Assembly: GCA_949299515.1 (NCBI GenBank)
Contig: CASGAP010000012.1
Location: forward strand, 124,001-188,000
Source of the DNA: an uncultured Desulfovibrionaceae bacterium
GTDB taxonomy: Bacteria > Desulfobacterota > Desulfovibrionia > Desulfovibrionales > Desulfovibrionaceae
Length of the DNA: 64,000 nucleotides
Direction: 5' to 3'
Shown: piece after piece, positions 46,366 through 55,629 of the stretch
Layout of the letters: each line of letters starts with the position of its first letter
Numbering within the stretch: the stretch's first letter is position 1
Notes under the pieces: generated by a model
Seen by the model: the letters and a program-made list of their open reading frames with translations, nothing else
Databases searched by the model: none
What the model was told of the DNA's origin: nothing
Position numbers and translations under genes: made by a program

Positions 46366-46393
46366 AAAAAAAAACGGGAGAAAATCTCCCGTT
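46366..46393 (-). terminator. terminator after glyA
   Basis: AACGGGAG (46373-46380) pairs with CTCCCGTT (46386-46393); followed on the minus strand by a long T run. It separates glyA from the glycosyltransferase gene that starts 35 nt downstream. Confidence 0.85.
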
Positions 46394-46398
46394 ATTTT

Positions 46399-47649
46399 TT
46401 AATATGCAAAAAGCGGGAAACGGCTTGCAAATTCTGCAACGGCCTTATTAATTTTTTCCAAATGGGCGTCATCGTTAACATGAGCAAGCACGTCGATAAT
46501 CCATTCGGCAACCTGATCCATTTCCTTTTCTTTCATACCGCGCGTGGTAAGAGCAGGAGTACCGATACGCACGCCGCTGGTTACAAACGGAGAACGGGTT
46601 TCAAAGGGCACGGTATTTTTATTAACCGTAATGCCTGCTTTATCAAGAGCGTGTTCGGCATCTTTACCGGTAATTTCCTTATTGGTGAGATCAAGAAGCA
46701 TAAGGTGGTTATCCGTACCGCCTGAAACAATGTCATAACCGGCATCAAGCAAACGCTTGGCAAGATGACTTGCATTTTTAACCACTTGTTTTTGGTAGTC
46801 GACAAATTCAGGACGCAGCGCTTCACCAAAAGCAACAGCTTTAGCCGCAATAACGTGCATTAACGGACCGCCTTGAATACCGGGGAAAATCTGACTGTTC
46901 AGAGTTTTTGCAAGATTATTTTCTTCCGTGCTGTTGGCAAGAATCATGCCGCCGCGGGGACCGCGCAGTGTTTTGTGAGTAGTTGTGGTGGTAATATGGG
47001 CATACTGTATCGGTGAAGGATGTAAACCGGCAGCAACCAAACCTGCGATATGAGCCATGTCAACCAAAAGTTTGGCACCTACGCTGTCAGCAATTTTACG
47101 CATACGTTCAAAGTCAATAATACGGGAATATGCACTGGCGCCGGCAACAATAACCTGAGGTTTTTTCTCGTTGGCTATTTCTTCCAATTTATCGTAATCA
47201 ATCAGGCCGGTTTCTTTATCAACGCCGTAAGAGATAATATTGAAAAGCTTACCGGAAAAGTTTACGGGGCTGCCGTGAGTCAGGTGACCGCCATGGGAAA
47301 GGTCCATACCCAAAATAGTATCCCCGGGTTTTGCTATGGCAAAATATGCTCCCATATTTGCCTGGCTTCCTGAATGGGGCTGAACGTTGACATAGTTGCA
47401 GCCAAAAATCTGCATAGCACGTTCCTGAGCTATGCTTTCCGGTATATCTACATATTCGCAGCCGCCGTAATAACGCTTGGAAGGATAGCCTTCTGCATAC
47501 TTATGCGTAAGAATTGAGCCTTGGGCTTCACGGACAGCATTGGAAACAAAGTTTTCAGATGCAATAAGTTCCAGTTTGGTAACCTGTCTTCTGTTTTCCT
47601 TATAAATTGCTTCTGCAATTATCGGATCCTGAGAAATAATGTTTTGCAT
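46399..47649 (-). CDS. glyA: serine hydroxymethyltransferase
   Basis: PLP enzyme interconverting serine and glycine with one-carbon transfer to folate. [18 protein letters not shown], the [17 protein letters not shown] block, and the cofactor lysine in [14 protein letters not shown] are all present. Starting at MQNIISQDP (TAGGAG 6-7 nt upstream) gives 416 residues, the usual size; the frame opens 12 codons earlier. Lies after fabF, from which it is separated by a strong terminator. Confidence 0.97.
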   Translation of the reverse strand: MQNIISQDPIIAEAIYKENRRQVTKLELIASENFVSNAVREAQGSILTHKYAEGYPSKRYYGGCEYVDIPESIAQERAMQIFGCNYVNVQPHSGSQANMGAYFAIAKPGDTILGMDLSHGGHLTHGSPVNFSGKLFNIISYGVDKETGLIDYDKLEEIANEKKPQVIVAGASAYSRIIDFERMRKIADSVGAKLLVDMAHIAGLVAAGLHPSPIQYAHITTTTTHKTLRGPRGGMILANSTEENNLAKTLNSQIFPGIQGGPLMHVIAAKAVAFGEALRPEFVDYQKQVVKNASHLAKRLLDAGYDIVSGGTDNHLMLLDLTNKEITGKDAEHALDKAGITVNKNTVPFETRSPFVTSGVRIGTPALTTRGMKEKEMDQVAEWIIDVLAHVNDDAHLEKINKAVAEFASRFPLFAY

Positions 47650-47670
47650 ATTAACTCCTATAAAACTTAA

Positions 47671-47711
47671 CAAAAAAAACGCCACAAAGAGCTTAGCTCT
47701 ACTGTAGCGTT
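47671..47711 (-). terminator. terminator after fabF
   Basis: Nested stem AACGC...GCGTT (47678-47711) around AGAGC-TTA-GCTCT, followed on the minus strand by TTTTTTTT. It lies 25 nt past the fabF stop and 22 nt before the glyA ATG. Confidence 0.82.
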
Positions 47712-47735
47712 ATACATAAAATTTATCAATAAAAA

Positions 47736-48983
47736 TTATGCGTCGTAACGCTTGTAGAGCATACTTGCGTTCGTACCGCCAAACCCGAAATTACTGCACA
47801 GAACATATTTCGGATTAAGTTTTTTCGGGCCGTCGGCCATATAATTAAGATCGCACATAGGATCCGGATTTTCAAGATTGATTGTGCCGGGAACAATGCC
47901 GGTATCAAGCGTCAGAACAGAAATAACGCTCTCTACCCCGCCGGCTGCGCCCAGCAAGTGGCCTAACTGGGATTTATTGGAACAAATGGAAAAGTTTTTT
48001 GCATGATCGCCGAATACGGTTTTTAAAGCCTTGGTTTCGGCTTCATCGTTGGCATGAGTTGAAGTGCCGTGAGCATTGATGCTGTCGATGTCCGCAGGGC
48101 TTACACCGGCATCTTCCAAAGCACGCTGCATGGAAAGAGCCATGCCGGCACCGCTTTCCAAAGGAGCTACCATATGATTGGCATCGTCGGAAGCGCCGCA
48201 GCCGACAACTTCGGCATAAATATGCGCACCGCGGGCAAGAGCGGAATCAAGGCTTTCAAGCAAAAGAAGCCCTGCTCCTTCACCCATGACAAAGCCGCCG
48301 CGTTCCGCATCAAAAGGACGGGAAGCTTTTTCCGGAGTATCGTTATACTTGGTGCAAAGAGCTTTCATGGACGTAAAGCCGGAAATCCCCATAGGAGTAA
48401 TGGTGGATTCGGCACCGCCGGTAATCATGGCGTCACAGCGGCCCATAACTATTTCCGTATATGCGCTGCCAATGGCATGGGTTGCGGAAGCGCAGGCACT
48501 GGTAAGAACCAAATTGGGCCCCTTGGCACCAACGGCTATGGCAACCTGACCGGGAGCCATATTGGAAATAAGCATAGGAATATAAAAAGGAGATACGCGG
48601 GATGGACCGGATTCGACAAGTTTGGTATGGAACTGTTCGATGGTGGCCAAACCGCCGAGTCCTACCCCAAGCAAAACACCGATTCTGTCAGCATTCGCTT
48701 CGGTAACGACATATCCGGAATTTTCCATAAGCTGCAGGGCTGCACAGACTGAAAACTGAACAAACCTGTCCATGCGCTTGCTTTGTTTGGACGGAATATA
48801 AGCATCTGGATTAAAATCCGGAATTTCACCTGCAATATCGGTATCAAAACCGGTAGTATCAAAACCGGTAATTTTTTTAATACCGGACTTGCCTGCCAAA
48901 ATACCTTCCCAAGTGGTTTTAACATCAAGTCCCAACGGAGTAATTGCGGAAATACCTGTAACAACAACACGTCTTCTAGACAT
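47736..48983 (-). CDS. fabF: beta-ketoacyl-ACP synthase II
   Basis: Elongates acyl-ACP with malonyl-ACP. TSACASATHA with nucleophile Cys164, NAHGTSTHANDEAE and NKSQLGHLLGAAGG with the two catalytic histidines. 415 residues. GAGG 8 nt before the ATG. A terminator-like hairpin lies between acpP and this gene, suggesting lower expression than acpP. Confidence 0.97.
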   Translation of the reverse strand: MSRRRVVVTGISAITPLGLDVKTTWEGILAGKSGIKKITGFDTTGFDTDIAGEIPDFNPDAYIPSKQSKRMDRFVQFSVCAALQLMENSGYVVTEANADRIGVLLGVGLGGLATIEQFHTKLVESGPSRVSPFYIPMLISNMAPGQVAIAVGAKGPNLVLTSACASATHAIGSAYTEIVMGRCDAMITGGAESTITPMGISGFTSMKALCTKYNDTPEKASRPFDAERGGFVMGEGAGLLLLESLDSALARGAHIYAEVVGCGASDDANHMVAPLESGAGMALSMQRALEDAGVSPADIDSINAHGTSTHANDEAETKALKTVFGDHAKNFSICSNKSQLGHLLGAAGGVESVISVLTLDTGIVPGTINLENPDPMCDLNYMADGPKKLNPKYVLCSNFGFGGTNASMLYKRYDA

Positions 48984-49005
48984 CTTATATCCTCGTTTGT
49001 TATTT

Positions 49006-49035
49006 TTAAAAAATAGGACGTCAAAGACGTCCTAT
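49006..49035 (-). terminator. terminator-like hairpin between acpP and fabF
   Basis: ATAGGACGTC (49013-49022), AAA loop, GACGTCCTAT (49026-49035), followed on the minus strand by TTTTTT. A partial terminator here would give abundant acpP mRNA and less fabF. Confidence 0.78.
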
Positions 49036-49039
49036 CCGA

Positions 49040-49276
49040 TTATTCACCCACGTGTTTTTTTACGTAGTCAATTGCGTCTTTAACTTTCAAGATTTTTTGA
49101 GCGTCTTCGTCTTTAATTTCGCAGTCAAAAGCGTCTTCCATAGCCATAATGAGCTCGGTAAGGTCAAGAGAGTCAGCGCCCAAATCTTCAACAAAGGAAG
49201 CTTCAGGTTTTACTTCTTCTTCAGAAACACCCAATTGATCTTGAATAATGGTTTTGATTTTTGCTTCAACAGACAT
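49040..49276 (-). CDS. acpP: acyl carrier protein
   Basis: 78 acidic residues with [21 protein letters not shown]; Ser36 is the phosphopantetheine site. Carries growing acyl chains between the fab enzymes, PlsX and LipB. GGAGGGAAT precedes the ATG. Placed between fabG and fabF as in many bacteria. Confidence 0.98.
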   Translation of the reverse strand: MSVEAKIKTIIQDQLGVSEEEVKPEASFVEDLGADSLDLTELIMAMEDAFDCEIKDEDAQKILKVKDAIDYVKKHVGE

Positions 49277-49305
49277 ATTCCCTCCACACGGGTTTTATTT
49301 TATAG

Positions 49306-50052
49306 TTAGCAATAAAGACCACCGTTAACCGATAGTACTTGGCCAGTAATGTAAGAGGCTTTATCTGATGCCAAAAAAGACACGGCATCTGCCACATTCT
49401 GAACGGAACCGAAACAGCCCAAAGGAATGGCTTCGGCATATTTTGCCTTTACGTCCTCAGGAAGTTTTGCTGTCATGTCCGTTTCGATAAAGCCCGGGGC
49501 AACAGCGTTAATGGTAATAGAGCGGGAACCAAACTCTTTGGCGGCTGATTTTGTAATGCCGATAAGACCGGCTTTTGCCGCCGCGTAGTTTGCCTGTCCT
49601 GCATTGCCCATAAGTCCGACAACGGAAACAATATTGACAACCCTGCCGCTACGCTGTTTTGCCATAATTTTGGTAGCTTCCCTAAGACAAGTAAAAGCAC
49701 CCTTTAAATTTATATCAATAACCGCATTGAAATCTTCGTCTTTCATGCGCAGAATCAATCCGTCCTTAGTAATGCCGGCATTGTTTACCAAAACATCAAG
49801 ACGGACTTTATCTTTTATTTCATCCTGAAAAAATTTGCTGACAGCTTCCGCATCACCCACATTCAGGCAAAAAGCTTTTGCTTTTCCGCCACAAGCGGTA
49901 ATTTCTTCCACTACCTGATTGGCTTCCTGCGGTTTGGAAACATAGGTAAGATAAACCTGGTAGCCGTCTTTGGCGAGTGTAAGCGCAACAGCCTTGCCAA
50001 TGCCCCTTGAGGCTCCAGTAACAAGAGCCGTGGATACCAATTCATTACTCAT
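49306..50052 (-). CDS. fabG: 3-oxoacyl-ACP reductase
   Basis: NADPH-dependent ketoreductase of fatty acid elongation. TGASRGIGKA (12-21), NNAG (90-93), and the catalytic Ser143, Tyr156, Lys160 of the short-chain dehydrogenase family. 248 residues and the C-terminal SFLASDKASYITGQVLSVNGGLYC are typical. 113 nt separate it from fabH, without an obvious terminator. Confidence 0.97.
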   Translation of the reverse strand: MSNELVSTALVTGASRGIGKAVALTLAKDGYQVYLTYVSKPQEANQVVEEITACGGKAKAFCLNVGDAEAVSKFFQDEIKDKVRLDVLVNNAGITKDGLILRMKDEDFNAVIDINLKGAFTCLREATKIMAKQRSGRVVNIVSVVGLMGNAGQANYAAAKAGLIGITKSAAKEFGSRSITINAVAPGFIETDMTAKLPEDVKAKYAEAIPLGCFGSVQNVADAVSFLASDKASYITGQVLSVNGGLYC

Positions 50053-50165
50053 AAGTTACTCTCTTTGTCAATTTTGTTGCATATTATTAAAACAGTTTTT
50101 TAGTTTTTTCAAGCTAAAAATTACAATTTTAATAAGTTTTTTCACTTATCAAAAAATTACTCACC

Positions 50166-51185
50166 TCAGCAAAGCAAAGCCGAACCCCATGTCAGGCCCG
50201 CCCCGAACGCGGTCAGCAATGTTTTCTGCCCCTGTTTCAGCAAGCCTTGTTCCCGTGCTTCGGCCATAGCCAAAACAATTGAGCTTGCTGATGTATTACC
50301 ATACTTTTCAAGATTTGTAAAAACTTTATCCGGCGAAATATTCAGCCTTTCGCCCACAGCCTCGATAATTCTCAGATTTGCCTGATGGGCGATGAACAAA
50401 TCCACATCGGCGACTGTAAGAGAATTTTTTGCCAAAAGTTTAAGACTTTCCTGCGCCATACCGCGCACCGCGTGCTTAAACACTTCTCTGCCCTGCATGG
50501 TAAGAAAAAAATCCTCGGCAATGGTATCGCCTACCTGAACTTTTTTGTCCGTACCGCCGCCTATGCGTATCAAATCCTTATAATCACCGTCCGCACCGAC
50601 GGAAACATCAAGAATTTTAAACAAGTGTCTGCCGCTGCCGCGGATAACGACTGCCCCGGCGCCGTCACCGAAAAGCACGCTAGTGGTTCTGTCGCGATAA
50701 TTCATTCTGCGGGAAAGGCTTTCAGCGGTAACAAGCAAAATGACGGCATCAGGATTTAATGCCAAAAAAGCACGGGAAAGTTCAAGCCCGTAAATAAAGC
50801 CGGAACAGGCGGCATTAAAATCAAAACAAACCAAACTGGGATTATTTTCGGAAATATGCTGCAAACCGGAAAATTTCGAAAGGCCGAGTTTTTCGGCAAC
50901 AATGCAGGCAACACTTGGGGAAAGCGTTTCGGGAGAGCAGGTGGCAACCAGCAAATGCGTTATCTGCGAAGCGGAAACCTGTGCGTCCGCCAGAGCCTTT
51001 TCGGCGGCAGCCACCGCATATTGAGAAATATTTTCATCGTCTTTCAAGACATGACGGGAGCGGATACCTGTCCTGGTTACAATCCATTCGTCGCTGGTAT
51101 CCATTATTTTTTCAAGGTCAAAGTTGCTCAGCGTATTTTCCGGAACGCTGACGGCAAGACCTGCAATATGACATACGGTACTCAT
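50166..51185 (-). CDS. fabH: beta-ketoacyl-ACP synthase III
   Basis: Starts fatty acid synthesis by condensing acetyl-CoA with malonyl-ACP. NAACSGF with nucleophile Cys127, LFIAHQANLRI with the catalytic His, and KYGNTSASS with the Asn. 339 residues. Follows plsX by 3 nt; no clear Shine-Dalgarno, so translation is probably coupled to plsX. Confidence 0.97.
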   Translation of the reverse strand: MSTVCHIAGLAVSVPENTLSNFDLEKIMDTSDEWIVTRTGIRSRHVLKDDENISQYAVAAAEKALADAQVSASQITHLLVATCSPETLSPSVACIVAEKLGLSKFSGLQHISENNPSLVCFDFNAACSGFIYGLELSRAFLALNPDAVILLVTAESLSRRMNYRDRTTSVLFGDGAGAVVIRGSGRHLFKILDVSVGADGDYKDLIRIGGGTDKKVQVGDTIAEDFFLTMQGREVFKHAVRGMAQESLKLLAKNSLTVADVDLFIAHQANLRIIEAVGERLNISPDKVFTNLEKYGNTSASSIVLAMAEAREQGLLKQGQKTLLTAFGAGLTWGSALLC

Positions 51186-51188
51186 ACG

Positions 51189-52235
51189 CTATACAGAGGA
51201 ACGGGCATAACTCGTCAGTTCTTCATTTTCTTTTAATGTAGCAAGAAGACGGTTATGCGTATCTTTTTCTATGTATGTATCTGCCATAAGCACGGCACTT
51301 TCAATGGCACGGACATTGCTGGAACCGTGACAGACAAAACTTATGCCTTTTAAACCCAGCAAAGGTGCGCCGCCGTACTCGGCATAATCAATTTTTTTTG
51401 CAAAGCTTTTAAATGCTTTTTTTGCCAAAAACGCGCCGATTTTCGGCAGAAGCCCGTTGCCCATCAGCTCTTTTTTTAAGACATGGGCAAGAGAAAAGGC
51501 AAGCCCCTCGCTGAGCTTCAGTGCAATGTTGCCGACGAAACCGTCGCACACAACCACATCCACATCACCGATAAAAATATCGCGGCCTTCAACATTGCCG
51601 ACAAAATTGATATTTTGGGCAACTTTCAGCAAATCATAGGCCTCTTTTACCGTATTGGTGCCTTTTCCTTCTTCTTCTCCGATGCTCAAGATACCGACGC
51701 GGGGTTCTTCATAGCCCAGAATATCTTTGGCAAAAGCCGACCCCATAAGGGCAAACTGAAACAAATGATACGGTTTGCACTCAACATTTGCCCCTACGTC
51801 CAATATCAGACGGGGAGTGGTTTTTGACGGCATTATGGTTGCAAGACAGGGACGCTCAACACCGGAAATTCTTCCGATAATGAACATACCGCAGGCAACG
51901 CAAGCGCCGGAATGCCCAGCGCTGATTACAGCGTGAGCTTCACCGTCTTTCACAAGCCTGCAGGCAACCTGAATGGAAGAATCTTTTTTCTGACGCAAAA
52001 TATCCGACGGCTTTTCCTTCATTTCCACAACCTGAGAAGCGTGAACAATGGAAAAGTCGGTATTTTTGAGATCGTCAGGGAGCGTATCCAAAACTTCCTG
52101 AATGGCACTTTCAATGCCGACAAGCAATATTTTGGCTCCGCAGCTTTTCGCCGCTTTTAACGCTCCGGGAACAACAACGGAAGGACCGAAATCGCCTCCC
52201 ATTGCGTCCACTGCCAAAATATTCTTACTCTTCAT
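51189..52235 (-). CDS. plsX: phosphate acyltransferase PlsX
   Basis: Makes acyl-phosphate from acyl-ACP for phospholipid synthesis at the membrane surface. AVDAMGGDFGPSVVVPGAL at the N-terminus, SAGHSGACVACGMFIIGRI, LDVGANVECKP and GNVEGRDIFIGDVDVVVCDGFVGNIALK are family signatures. 348 residues. Its start overlaps the end of rpmF by 11 nt. Confidence 0.96.
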   Translation of the reverse strand: MKSKNILAVDAMGGDFGPSVVVPGALKAAKSCGAKILLVGIESAIQEVLDTLPDDLKNTDFSIVHASQVVEMKEKPSDILRQKKDSSIQVACRLVKDGEAHAVISAGHSGACVACGMFIIGRISGVERPCLATIMPSKTTPRLILDVGANVECKPYHLFQFALMGSAFAKDILGYEEPRVGILSIGEEEGKGTNTVKEAYDLLKVAQNINFVGNVEGRDIFIGDVDVVVCDGFVGNIALKLSEGLAFSLAHVLKKELMGNGLLPKIGAFLAKKAFKSFAKKIDYAEYGGAPLLGLKGISFVCHGSSNVRAIESAVLMADTYIEKDTHNRLLATLKENEELTSYARSSV

Positions 52236-52410
52236 CGCTGCTTACAGCTTCTACCTGGCGGCCTTTATACTTTCCACAAGCAGGGCAAATTGCATGGGGA
52301 ACAGTAGGAGCACCACAAGCACAATAAATCACAGAAGGTTTTGCAATGCGGTCATGAGAGCGGCGCATACCTTTTTTGGAACGGGATTTTTTATTTTGTT
52401 GAACAGCCAT
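52225..52410 (-). CDS. rpmF: 50S ribosomal protein L32
   Basis: 61 residues. MAVQQNKKSRSKKGMRRSHD is the standard L32 start; CAC and CPAC form a four-cysteine zinc site (C+ form). The yceD-rpmF-plsX order is widely conserved and links ribosome supply with lipid synthesis. Confidence 0.97.
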   Translation of the reverse strand: MAVQQNKKSRSKKGMRRSHDRIAKPSVIYCACGAPTVPHAICPACGKYKGRQVEAVSSDEE

Positions 52411-52439
52411 TCTATTCTCCTTGGCTAAGCTTTCGCTTA

Positions 52440-52979
52440 TTATTGTATTTTTAAATTTCTCAAAACTGCAAAACGAGGATCTTTGCCTTCTTCTTCACAG
52501 CCGCACAGACCTTCGTTCAAATTTTTGCCGCAAGTCGGACAAACGCCTTTACAATCTTTTCTGCACAAAGGCTTTGTCGGCAAAGCAAGCGCAAATTCTT
52601 CCCAAAGCAGTGCGCCAACATCCACAATGACAGCATTTTTTTCCTTGAAAATAACTCTGTTGTCTTCGAGCAAATCTTCCCGTTCATCCTGTGCGGATTC
52701 GTCGGGATAATCCTCGAATTCATCAAAAGAACAGTCAATCGTGAATTCGGTTTCTTCGGCGCATCTGTCGCACGGAACGGCAACTTTGCCGTGGATTTTA
52801 CCCCGAAAAAGACAGCCTTCCTCTTCGGGCAGGATAAAAACCTGCGCTTCCAAAGGTTCGACAATTTTGCAGGCAATATGAAATTCTTTCAGCGGCTCAA
52901 GCCAAATGCTTTGATTATTATATTGAAATGTTTGACCATTTTGGCTAACATCCCGCAATAACATCTGAAAATCTTTCAT
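52440..52979 (-). CDS. yceD: YceD/DUF177 family protein
   Basis: 179 residues with the family's central PCDRCAEETEF and C-terminal cysteine cluster CRKDCKGVCPTCGKNLNEGLCGC, which may bind zinc. Homologues are linked to 23S rRNA accumulation; here the position before rpmF is as expected. It is the first gene of the fatty-acid block, with AAGGAGAAAG before the ATG. Confidence 0.92.
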   Translation of the reverse strand: MKDFQMLLRDVSQNGQTFQYNNQSIWLEPLKEFHIACKIVEPLEAQVFILPEEEGCLFRGKIHGKVAVPCDRCAEETEFTIDCSFDEFEDYPDESAQDEREDLLEDNRVIFKEKNAVIVDVGALLWEEFALALPTKPLCRKDCKGVCPTCGKNLNEGLCGCEEEGKDPRFAVLRNLKIQ

Positions 52980-53000
52980 ACTTTCTCCTTGCGAACGTGT

Positions 53001-53030
53001 AATTTACAGATAAGTTTATGAATTTGTCAA
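53001..53030 (-). promoter_or_regulatory. promoter of the yceD-rpmF-plsX-fab transcript
   Basis: Minus strand TTGACA (53025-53030), 18-nt spacer, TAAATT (53001-53006), about 21 nt before the yceD ATG. Confidence 0.65.
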
Positions 53031-53087
53031 GAAAAATAATGCAGTTAACAAAAATTTTTCTGACAAATCCATAACTCTATAAATTTT

Positions 53088-54296
53088 CTAGACTTTAAAC
53101 GCCTTGCGGGCTTTGTCCGCAGCACGCTTAAACCCTTCGCGGGATTTTGCAATCACTTTTTCTTCCACAGCATAACAAAGTCTTATATAACCCGCAAGTC
53201 CAAATCCCTTGCCGGAAACGCCGAGAATTTTTTCTTCCTGCAGGCATTTTATAAAAAGGTCGTCGTCACCGTTCGGAGCTTTCGGAAAAATGTAAAAAGC
53301 ACCCATGGGCTTTTGATAATCAAGTCCCGCATTATCCAGAATTTCGCAGAATGTTTCGCGGCGTTTTGCATAAATTTCCAAAGCGTCCTGCGTGGAAGTG
53401 CCGAGTGCGGCTTTCATAAGATACTGCCCCACAACCGGCGGATTGACATAGCCAAGTATACGGTTGGACAATATGCAGGCACTCATAAGCAGTTCCCTGT
53501 CTTCAATTTTCGGAGAAAGCGCCAGATAGCCTACACGTTCGCCCGCAATGCCGTATTTTTTGGAAAAAGAGCTGATTACAACCGCATATTTATAAAGCGG
53601 CAGCACGGCAGGAACGACACAGCCGTCATATGCTAGATAACGGTACGGCTCGTCGGACACAAGATAAACGGGACGCTGATTTTTTTCACTGGCTTTTTCA
53701 AGCACGGCAGCCAATTTTTCTATTACTTCCTGCGGATATACAATACCGGTAGGATTATTGGGAGAGTTAATGATAAGCGCGCGCGTTTTTGGGGTAAGAG
53801 CTTTTTCCAAAGCTTCGAAATCAGGCATGAACGTTTCGTCAGAGGCAACGGTTTTCAGCACGCCGCCGTGATTTTTCGCATAAAATTTATATTCCCCGAA
53901 ATAAGGGGCAAATACCAGCACTTCGTCACCCGGCTCAAGCACGGCATGAAAAAAGGCATTCATGGCCCCGGCCGCGCCGCAGCTTAACATTACGTCAGAC
54001 TTGCAAAGTTCAACCTGCTGTTCTTTGGAAAGTTCTTCGGCAAGCGCTTCAAGCGCCCATGCAAAACCCGCATTCTGCATATACCCAAGACTTGCGGGAC
54101 GGTTAAGATTTTTTGCCAAATCAGCCATTGCCTGCTGTACAACGGGCGGCGGCGGCAAATCGGGATTTCCCAAACTGAAATCCAAAACATTTTCTTCACC
54201 GTACTGTTGTTTAAGCTTTATTCCCAAATCAAACATCTGACGGATAAGCGAACCCTGTTCGATACTTTCTTTCATCATTGCGGCAATAACTGACAT
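53088..54296 (-). CDS. class I/II PLP-dependent aminotransferase
   Basis: 402 residues of the aspartate aminotransferase superfamily: NSPNNPTGIVYP (cofactor Asn), SDEPYRYLAYDG (Asp/Tyr contacts) and SSFSKKYGIAGERVGY with cofactor Lys246. Substrate cannot be fixed from sequence; related proteins are annotated as aspartate or alanine-type aminotransferases. It follows cbiK by 9 nt on the same strand, with no evident metabolic link. Confidence 0.9.
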   Translation of the reverse strand: MSVIAAMMKESIEQGSLIRQMFDLGIKLKQQYGEENVLDFSLGNPDLPPPPVVQQAMADLAKNLNRPASLGYMQNAGFAWALEALAEELSKEQQVELCKSDVMLSCGAAGAMNAFFHAVLEPGDEVLVFAPYFGEYKFYAKNHGGVLKTVASDETFMPDFEALEKALTPKTRALIINSPNNPTGIVYPQEVIEKLAAVLEKASEKNQRPVYLVSDEPYRYLAYDGCVVPAVLPLYKYAVVISSFSKKYGIAGERVGYLALSPKIEDRELLMSACILSNRILGYVNPPVVGQYLMKAALGTSTQDALEIYAKRRETFCEILDNAGLDYQKPMGAFYIFPKAPNGDDDLFIKCLQEEKILGVSGKGFGLAGYIRLCYAVEEKVIAKSREGFKRAADKARKAFKV

Positions 54297-54305
54297 AATC
54301 CTCTC

Positions 54306-55145
54306 CTATAAAGCTGAAATTGCCCGCACAATCCGTTCTATCCATATATCCTGAATTTCTTCGGATTCGGCAAGACCTTTCAAATACGGTTCACAATCAA
54401 AACCCTGTGCGCGCAGCCGGTTTTTCCAAGACTCCTGACCGTCTCCGGCCATATCGCACAGCGCGTGCTTGCCCACAACGGTAAGCAGGGGCAGCAGCCA
54501 TATTCTACGGACGGACGGCTTTTTTTTCAAGTCGCTGACAACGTGTTCAAGTCTGTACCTGCCTTCCATGCAGGCAGAATACAGATTGCCGTTGTAAGCA
54601 TGAAGCTTTTCGGCCAAAGCGCAGTAAAGCTGCTGGGCTTCATGATTTGTTCCGTGCCCCATCCATACGGCGGCGTCGTTTTCCCGAAATTCTTCGGGCA
54701 AAAGCTTGGCAAGAGCAGGCACCACCCTGTCCGCGTCCGCCGTTTCCTGCAGAAGCGGCAGACCGAAGCTGATATTCAATGCTCCCGAACTTTTGGCAAG
54801 TTCCGTGTCGGCAAGCACTTCGTGATACTCTATGCCCGCTATCAAATGCAGACTTTGCACGACAATATGCGTAAAGCGTTCGTATTCCATTTTTTTTAAC
54901 GCTTTCAGCACGGAATCGGATTTGGTCTTCGCATGGGCCAAACGCCTGCGCAGCGTTTCGGAAGTAAACGCCACGCGCACCGGCACCCCAAAATACTGCT
55001 CAAGCCTGCCCTGAAATCTGCGTATTGCCTGACTGCTCTGCATATTGGAAGAACCGTATGCCGCAATTAAAATCCCTATTTTGGGGCTGCGCTGCCCGGC
55101 TGACAAATGCAGCGTTATTTCCGACCAATCAAACCTGTTTTCCAT
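54306..55145 (-). CDS. cbiK: sirohydrochlorin cobaltochelatase CbiK
   Basis: Inserts Co2+ (or Fe2+) into sirohydrochlorin in the anaerobic cobalamin or siroheme/heme route. ILIAAYGSSNMQSSQAIRRF, QSLHLIAGIEYHEV (metal-ligand His), and MGHGTNHEAQQLY (second His) match CbiK. The start at MENRFDWSE (279 residues) is inferred because the upstream codons overlap the DUF523 gene; it still overlaps that gene by 17 nt and has no clear ribosome site. No signal peptide, so this is the cytoplasmic form. Confidence 0.88.
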   Translation of the reverse strand: MENRFDWSEITLHLSAGQRSPKIGILIAAYGSSNMQSSQAIRRFQGRLEQYFGVPVRVAFTSETLRRRLAHAKTKSDSVLKALKKMEYERFTHIVVQSLHLIAGIEYHEVLADTELAKSSGALNISFGLPLLQETADADRVVPALAKLLPEEFRENDAAVWMGHGTNHEAQQLYCALAEKLHAYNGNLYSACMEGRYRLEHVVSDLKKKPSVRRIWLLPLLTVVGKHALCDMAGDGQESWKNRLRAQGFDCEPYLKGLAESEEIQDIWIERIVRAISAL

Positions 55146-55596
55146 ATATTGCCGAATAATATTCCCTGAATTTTTCCAAAATGCTGTCTTTTTCCGTACA
55201 CACAATAAAATTTCCGTCCAACAGCATTTGCGCAAAAATGCCGCTGCCCGGCTTCAGCGTCCTTGTAAACGTTCCGTCATACACCAAACCGACGCCGCAG
55301 CTGGGGGATTTGGCCTTAAGCACAGCCAGCCTTGCCCCGTACATTCTGGCATACAGCAGTGCCGTAAACGCACCGCGGCGGAAATTTTCCGTACAGTCCG
55401 CACCGTCACGGGAGACAACCCTGTCCCCGTCAAGTTCGCAGGGAACCCGCGGAACGGGCAGTCCTCCCAAACATTCCGGACAAACAGGCAGCGCCAGTCC
55501 CCGTTCATACAGCCTGCGTATGCTTTCCACGGTATTCGCCTTTCCGTCATAACGGCAGGAAAACCCTGCCAAACAGGCACTGACAACAATTTTCAT
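55129..55596 (-). CDS. DUF523 family protein
   Basis: 155 residues with the family's conserved cysteines: SACLAGFSCRYDG, CPECLGGLP, and AKSPSCGVG. Function unknown; the cysteine pattern suggests metal or cluster binding. Its ATG lies 5 nt beyond the T run of the purM terminator and lacks a Shine-Dalgarno, an odd arrangement shared with nadK. Confidence 0.9.
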   Translation of the reverse strand: MKIVVSACLAGFSCRYDGKANTVESIRRLYERGLALPVCPECLGGLPVPRVPCELDGDRVVSRDGADCTENFRRGAFTALLYARMYGARLAVLKAKSPSCGVGLVYDGTFTRTLKPGSGIFAQMLLDGNFIVCTEKDSILEKFREYYSAIYGKQV

Positions 55597-55601
55597 ACTG
55601 C

Positions 55602-55624
55602 AAAAAAGGGCGTTTTCACGCCCT
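55602..55624 (-). terminator. terminator after purM
   Basis: AGGGCG (55607-55612) pairs with CGCCCT (55619-55624); followed on the minus strand by TTTTTT and, 5 nt later, the DUF523 ATG. Confidence 0.8.
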
Positions 55625-55629
55625 GTCTT

